NCBI RefSeq assembly: GCF_047425865.1
Contig: NZ_CP179735.1
DNA length: 64,000 bases
Direction: 5' to 3' (one strand)
Source of the DNA: Macrococcoides equi
GTDB lineage: Bacteria; Bacillota; Bacilli; Staphylococcales; Staphylococcaceae
Part shown: positions 60,210 through 64,000 of the stretch, one piece after another
How the letters are laid out: each line of letters begins with the position of its first letter
Numbering within the stretch: the first letter of the stretch is position 1
Translations under genes and position numbers: made by a program
The notes under the pieces: generated by a model
What the model saw: only the letters and a program-made list of their open reading frames with translations
The model's database searches: none
What the model was told of the DNA's origin: nothing

Positions 60210-60791
60210 TTGCAACAACTATTTTTCTGGCTTCAGAGTAAACCATTCTTAATTTTTATAATTATTTGTAATTTGTTAGGTACACTTTATGGTTACTATT
60301 GGTATCTTGGTCAATTAGTAGAGACGAAATGGTACTTTATCCCTTTTGTGCCCGACAGTCCAACAGCAACACTTTTCTTAATCATTGCATTATTGGCTAT
60401 TCTCTTAGGAAGACATATACCTTTATTTGAATGTCTGGCATTTGTCACATTATTAAAATACGGTATTTGGGCAGTTGTAATGAATATTTTTACATTTATA
60501 GAGCTTCAAGAAATCACGGGTATTGGTTTGATGCTATGTGTGTCACATGGAATAATGGCAATACAGGCTTTTATTTTTTATCCATTATTTAAGATTGAAA
60601 TAAAGCAAGTGATGATTTCAGCAGTATGGGTATTCCATAATGATGTGGTTGATTATGTTTACATGCAATATCCTGTTTATAGTATGTTAAGTCACTATAT
60701 TCAACATATCGGTTATTTTTCATTTTGGTTGACAATAATATGTTTTGCAACACTGATTTATTTAATCAAAAGAGACAATATATTTGATTAA
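60210..60791 (+). CDS. DUF1405 membrane protein (YpjA-like)
   Basis: 193 residues with about five or six hydrophobic helices. It starts with TTG 60210 after TGAGGTGAC; the N-terminus MQQLFFWLQSKPFLIFIIIC and the stretch YYWYLGQLVETKWYFIPFVP fit YpjA/DUF1405. Downstream of qcrC as in Bacillus; role unknown, possibly related to the bc complex. Confidence 0.82.
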   Translation: MQQLFFWLQSKPFLIFIIICNLLGTLYGYYWYLGQLVETKWYFIPFVPDSPTATLFLIIALLAILLGRHIPLFECLAFVTLLKYGIWAVVMNIFTFIELQEITGIGLMLCVSHGIMAIQAFIFYPLFKIEIKQVMISAVWVFHNDVVDYVYMQYPVYSMLSHYIQHIGYFSFWLTIICFATLIYLIKRDNIFD

Positions 60792-60845
60792 ATTTGACCT
60801 TTTTAATAGAATTAAAGTAATTAATTAAAGGAGGAAATACATTTT

Positions 60846-61541
60846 ATGAGTTACATTCTGTATTTTATTATTATCATGTTAGTACCGATGTATTTTCAAT
60901 ATAAAGTGAAATCTACTTATAACAAATATAGTCGTGTACGATCTACAAGTGGTAAATCAGGTCAGCAAGTTGCTGAAGAAATTTTAGCGGCAAATGGTAT
61001 CAATGATGTCCGTGTAGTTGAAGGTGAAGGTTTCTTATCGGATCATTATGATCCAGCTAAAAAACTAGTTGTCTTAAGTCCATCGAATTTTAGACAACCG
61101 AGTGTAGCAGGTACTGCAATCGCAGCCCATGAAGTAGGTCATGCAATTCAGCATGCTGAAGGCTATAGCATGTTAAAGGTGCGTAGTTCATTAGTACCTC
61201 TTGCTAATTTAGGTACAACATTCAGTTATATGCTTATTATGATTGGTGCTGTACTTACAGGTATGAGTCAACAAGTTGGAGGCATAGGAGCAATGGCGAT
61301 TTGGGCAGGTGTTGCCTTGATGTCATTTGCAGTGTTATTTTCAATTGTTACTTTACCTGTTGAATTTGATGCAAGTAAACGAGCTATGCAGCAGATTGAG
61401 GCATTACATATTGTCAATGAAGAAGAATATCGTCATGCTAAAAGTGTTTTATCTGCAGCAGCTATGACATACGTTGCAGCGACAGCAGTAGCAGTAGCAG
61501 AATTCTTACGATTCTTTATGATGGCTAGAAATTCTGATTAA
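60846..61541 (+). CDS. Zinc metallopeptidase (YugP-like)
   Basis: 231 residues. HExxH lies in AAHEVGHAIQHAEGYSML (about 98), between helices at about 3-18, 125-143, 150-173 and 200-222. The N-terminal loop SGKSGQQVAEEILAANGIND is the family signature. It is a membrane zinc protease of unknown substrate. GGAGGAAAT precedes the ATG. Confidence 0.9.
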   Translation: MSYILYFIIIMLVPMYFQYKVKSTYNKYSRVRSTSGKSGQQVAEEILAANGINDVRVVEGEGFLSDHYDPAKKLVVLSPSNFRQPSVAGTAIAAHEVGHAIQHAEGYSMLKVRSSLVPLANLGTTFSYMLIMIGAVLTGMSQQVGGIGAMAIWAGVALMSFAVLFSIVTLPVEFDASKRAMQQIEALHIVNEEEYRHAKSVLSAAAMTYVAATAVAVAEFLRFFMMARNSD

Positions 61542-61548
61542 GCAAAAT

Positions 61549-61588
61549 AAAAGTCAAAGGTGAAAATTCTCACCTTTGACTTTTTTTA
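61549..61588. terminator. Bidirectional terminator
   Basis: AAAAGTCAAAGGTGA and TCACCTTTGACTTTT form a 15-bp stem with an AAAT/TC loop between the metallopeptidase and the convergent YitT gene. Confidence 0.92.
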
Positions 61589-62461
61589 CTATCTTTCAAT
61601 TGGTTTTTTAAATTCATCTAATGTAAAACCCTCTCCTAAAACATCATGAACATCTAACAATGATACAAATGCATGAGGATCGATGCTATTGATCACTTGT
61701 TTTAGTCGAGTAATTTCATTTCGTGGAACGACACAATAAATAATTGGTCTTTCACTTTTAGAATAATGTCCGGTTGCACTAATCAGTGTTACACCACGTT
61801 CAAGAACTTTACTTATCTCATTAGAGATTGATTCATGATGTTCAGATATAATCATTGCACCGCGAGCAGAATAACCTGAATCCTGTATCATATCTATTAC
61901 ACGTGCACCAACAAAGACACAGACAAGCGTATACATTGTGATACGATAATCTCCGATGGTTAAATAAGTAGCGAGTATTACTAAGCAATCGAAAGTGAAC
62001 ATTGTACGTCCCATAGGTACTTCAAAAAATTTTTTCATGAGACGCGCCAATATATCGACACCCCCTGTTGTTCCACCAAAACGGAAAATGATTCCTAGAC
62101 CTGTTCCGATGAAAACCCCTCCAAACAAACTAGCAAGCAGTAAATCATCTTTTAATGCAATATTTAAAGGATATTTTTCGCAAATTGCTAAAAATAACGA
62201 TACACTTAATGTACCGATAATCGTATAGATGAATGATAATTTTCCAAGTAATTTATACCCTACAAAAAACAGAGGAATATTAAAGATCAAGTTTAATAAG
62301 GCAGGGCTCAGATGAAATAAATGATATAATATTAAAGCAATACCCGTAAACCCGCCTTCAGTTAAAGCGTTAGCCATATTAAAATTCACAATACCGAAAC
62401 TAAAGATAAATGCACCTATTAATATCATAATGATATTGATTATTTTTATATTATTTTGCAA
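61589..62461 (-). CDS. YitT family membrane protein
   Basis: 290 residues. Five or six helices in the first ~165 residues (for example IIMILIGAFIFSFGIVNFNM) with GGFTGIALILYHLFHLSPAL and GGTTGGVDILARLMKKFFEV, both YitT hallmarks. The C-terminal ~80 residues are the cytosolic DUF2179 domain (SGYSARGAMIISEHHESISN). It corresponds to ypjC. Transport role suspected, substrate unknown. Confidence 0.88.
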   Translation of the reverse strand: MQNNIKIINIIMILIGAFIFSFGIVNFNMANALTEGGFTGIALILYHLFHLSPALLNLIFNIPLFFVGYKLLGKLSFIYTIIGTLSVSLFLAICEKYPLNIALKDDLLLASLFGGVFIGTGLGIIFRFGGTTGGVDILARLMKKFFEVPMGRTMFTFDCLVILATYLTIGDYRITMYTLVCVFVGARVIDMIQDSGYSARGAMIISEHHESISNEISKVLERGVTLISATGHYSKSERPIIYCVVPRNEITRLKQVINSIDPHAFVSLLDVHDVLGEGFTLDEFKKPIER

Positions 62462-62519
62462 TATTATCCCCCCTTGAATTTTAATTATACAGAATTATTT
62501 GATATTTTTGGAGGTTTTT

Positions 62520-62846
62520 ATGAAGACTTTAAAGGAAATGCAGGATGAAGTAGATCAATATATTAATCAGTTTAAATTGGGATACTTTTCACCGATGGAA
62601 AATATGGTGAGATTAACAGAAGAAGTAGGGGAGTTAGCGAGAGAAATTTCCCATGTGTATGGACCAAAACAAAAAAAGCTTACTGAAAAAGAAAAAGATA
62701 TAGGGATGGAACTAGCAGATAATTTATTTGTCTTAATTTGTTTAGCAAACTCAATGAATATAGATCTAACTGAAAGTTTCAATCACACGATGTATAAGTT
62801 TAATACGAGAGATAAAGATAGATTTGAGAGGGTGGATGAATCATGA
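62520..62846 (+). CDS. MazG-like nucleotide pyrophosphohydrolase (YpjD)
   Basis: 108 residues. The metal-binding helices are LTEEVGELAREISHVYG (about 36) and IGMELADNLFVLICLAN (about 71), giving EExxE and ExxD. It probably hydrolyses an unusual dNTP or NTP. GGAGGT supports ATG 62520. It overlaps mgsA by 4 nt (ATGA). Confidence 0.9.
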   Translation: MKTLKEMQDEVDQYINQFKLGYFSPMENMVRLTEEVGELAREISHVYGPKQKKLTEKEKDIGMELADNLFVLICLANSMNIDLTESFNHTMYKFNTRDKDRFERVDES

Positions 62847-63211
62847 GATTTGCAATTATTGCCCATGACCAGAAAAAGGATGCACTCGTTAATTTTATTG
62901 AGGATCATATTGATGAATTCAGTAAACATGAACTGTATGCAACCGGCACAACAGGTTTACGTGTTATAGAGCGCACAGGATTATCAGTGACACGATTTAA
63001 ATCCGGCCCACTTGGGGGTGATCAGGAAATTGGTGCGTTGGTAGCTAATCATTCGATTGATGCCATATTCTTTTTTAGAGATCCATTAACTGCACAACCT
63101 CATGAACCGGATGTAAGTGCATTACTGCGACTTTCTGATGTATATGATGTTCCTCTTGCTACGAATGAGGGCAGTGCATTAGCAATCATTACTTATTTTG
63201 AATCGTTATAG
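62843..63211 (+). CDS. mgsA: Methylglyoxal synthase
   Basis: 122 residues. It converts dihydroxyacetone phosphate to methylglyoxal and phosphate. IIAHDQKKDALVNF (about 4), the phosphate-binding TGTTGLRV, GPLGGDQEIGALVANHSIDA (about 54-73) and FFRDPLTAQPHEPD with catalytic Asp and His are visible. AGAGGGTGG precedes the ATG. Directly upstream of bshA. Confidence 0.95.
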   Translation: MRFAIIAHDQKKDALVNFIEDHIDEFSKHELYATGTTGLRVIERTGLSVTRFKSGPLGGDQEIGALVANHSIDAIFFFRDPLTAQPHEPDVSALLRLSDVYDVPLATNEGSALAIITYFESL

Positions 63212-63220
63212 GAGGAAATT

Positions 63221-64000
63221 ATGAAAATTGGTATTACATGTTACCCTACAATGGGAGGATCAGGCATTATTGCGACAGAACTTGGCATAAAAATGGCCGA
63301 ACGAGGACATGAGGTGCATTTTATCACGTCTAATACACCATTTCGTATTCAATTCCAGATGCCTAATATCACGATTCATCAGGTGGATGTAAATCAGTAT
63401 TCAGTATTCCAATACCCACCTTATGATATTACACTCGCAACGAAAATTGCTGAGGTTATCAATGTCTATGACCTCGATGTGTTACATATGCATTATGCAG
63501 TTCCACATGCGATATGTGGAATTTTGGCACGACAAATTTCAAGAAAAGATGTGGGTATTGTTACAACGCTGCATGGTACCGATATCACCGTACTAGGATA
63601 TGATTCAACTTTAAAAGGTGCGATTAGGTTTGGTATTGAGGAAAGCGATATTGTGACAAGTGTAAGTAATGCATTAACACAAGAAACTTATGATATTATT
63701 AATCCTCAGAAAAAGATAAAGACCGTCTATAATTTTATAAATGAACGTGATTTTGAAAGTGTTGATAATAAAGAATTAAGGGCTTGTTATGGCATTCCGG
63801 AAGATTATAAAGTGTTGATTCATGTTTCTAATTTTAGAAAAGTTAAGCGAATTCAGGACGTTATTAAAACGTTTAGCTTAGTTAGAAAAAAAATAAAATC
63901 TAAATTAATTCTTTTGGGTGATGGTCCAGAGCTGACAAAGATGCGTAACTATGCCAAAAAATTAGGTGTGCTAGAAGATGTCATGTTTCTAGGTAAACAG
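63221..64000 (+). CDS. bshA: Bacillithiol biosynthesis glycosyltransferase BshA (5' part)
   Basis: The first 260 residues are present; the gene continues past the window. It joins GlcNAc to L-malate, the first step of bacillithiol synthesis. ITCYPTMGGSGIIATELGIK is the donor loop, LHMHYAVPHAI and VTTLHGTDITVLGYD lie in the N-domain, and ILLGDGPELTKMRNYAKKLG enters the C-domain. AGGAGGAAA precedes the ATG. bshB1, which sits between mgsA and bshA in Bacillus, is absent here. Confidence 0.96.
   Translation, partial: MKIGITCYPTMGGSGIIATELGIKMAERGHEVHFITSNTPFRIQFQMPNITIHQVDVNQYSVFQYPPYDITLATKIAEVINVYDLDVLHMHYAVPHAICGILARQISRKDVGIVTTLHGTDITVLGYDSTLKGAIRFGIEESDIVTSVSNALTQETYDIINPQKKIKTVYNFINERDFESVDNKELRACYGIPEDYKVLIHVSNFRKVKRIQDVIKTFSLVRKKIKSKLILLGDGPELTKMRNYAKKLGVLEDVMFLGKQ

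Noticed and set aside
1..64000. CRISPR array, tRNA or rRNA genes, toxin-antitoxin pair
   Set aside because: No regularly spaced repeats, no cloverleaf or rRNA segments recognised; the XRE operon lacks a toxin-like partner.

Overview
The window is a low-GC Firmicutes chromosome of the family Staphylococcaceae and most likely belongs to Macrococcus/Macrococcoides (M. caseolyticus group). Gene order and protein sequences are staphylococcal: fur-xerD, scpAB-rluB, srrAB, ypbB-recQ-ebpS-ypdA-ansA-cmk-rpsA-der-gpsA-hup-menaquinone genes-ndk-aroCBA. However, it also carries a cytochrome bc1-type complex (qcrABC) and a cytochrome c biogenesis set (resABC), which Staphylococcus lacks and Macrococcus retains. 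This assignment is inference from gene content, not from a 16S gene.

Bases 1 to about 11.6 kb are an accessory-like patchwork of small, mostly short-operon genes. They include a TmrB-like P-loop protein, a LytTR regulator with a DUF3021 membrane partner, a GrpB-family protein, an XRE repressor with two paralogous small membrane proteins and a twin operator, a nucleoside phosphorylase, an intact IS30-family element sitting in another gene, a FusB-family (fusidic-acid-resistance type) protein, an RtcB-like RNA ligase, a DJ-1/PfpI protein, an unrecognised membrane-anchored protein, a CHAP hydrolase and a GNAT acetyltransferase.

From 11.8 to 30.3 kb is conserved core: brxB, an aromatic-acid-exporter-like protein, a tiny 33-residue membrane protein, a PepT-like peptidase, gnd, zwf, rnz, proC, nudF, fur, xerD, scpA, scpB and rluB. 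It is broken once by an IS1182-family element with a frameshifted transposase, flanked by two identical 32-bp copies of the terminator shared by the convergent genes on either side.

From 30.3 to 36.2 kb resABC runs into srrA-srrB (resD-resE), coupling cytochrome c maturation to the oxygen/redox-sensing two-component system. An FMN riboswitch then precedes ribU. From 37 to 57 kb come ferredoxin, ypbB-recQ, ebpS, bacillithiol disulfide reductase, asparaginase, cmk, the S1 protein, der, gpsA, HU, the menaquinone side-chain operon (hepS-menG-hepT), ndk and the shikimate genes aroC-aroB-aroA, followed by ypiA-ypiB-ypiF.

From 58 to 64 kb qcrABC is followed by ypjA, a zinc metallopeptidase, a YitT protein, a MazG-like pyrophosphohydrolase, mgsA and the start of bshA. 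Several gene sets work together: the respiratory chain (menaquinone synthesis, QcrABC, ResABC, SrrAB), the bacillithiol system (BshA, BrxB, YpdA/Bdr) and the oxidative pentose phosphate pathway (Zwf, Gnd) that supplies NADPH. No rRNA, tRNA or CRISPR array was seen. The largest gene-free gaps are just under 300 bp (11561-11856, nothing recognised) and about 230 bp (5700-5925, palindromic repeats).
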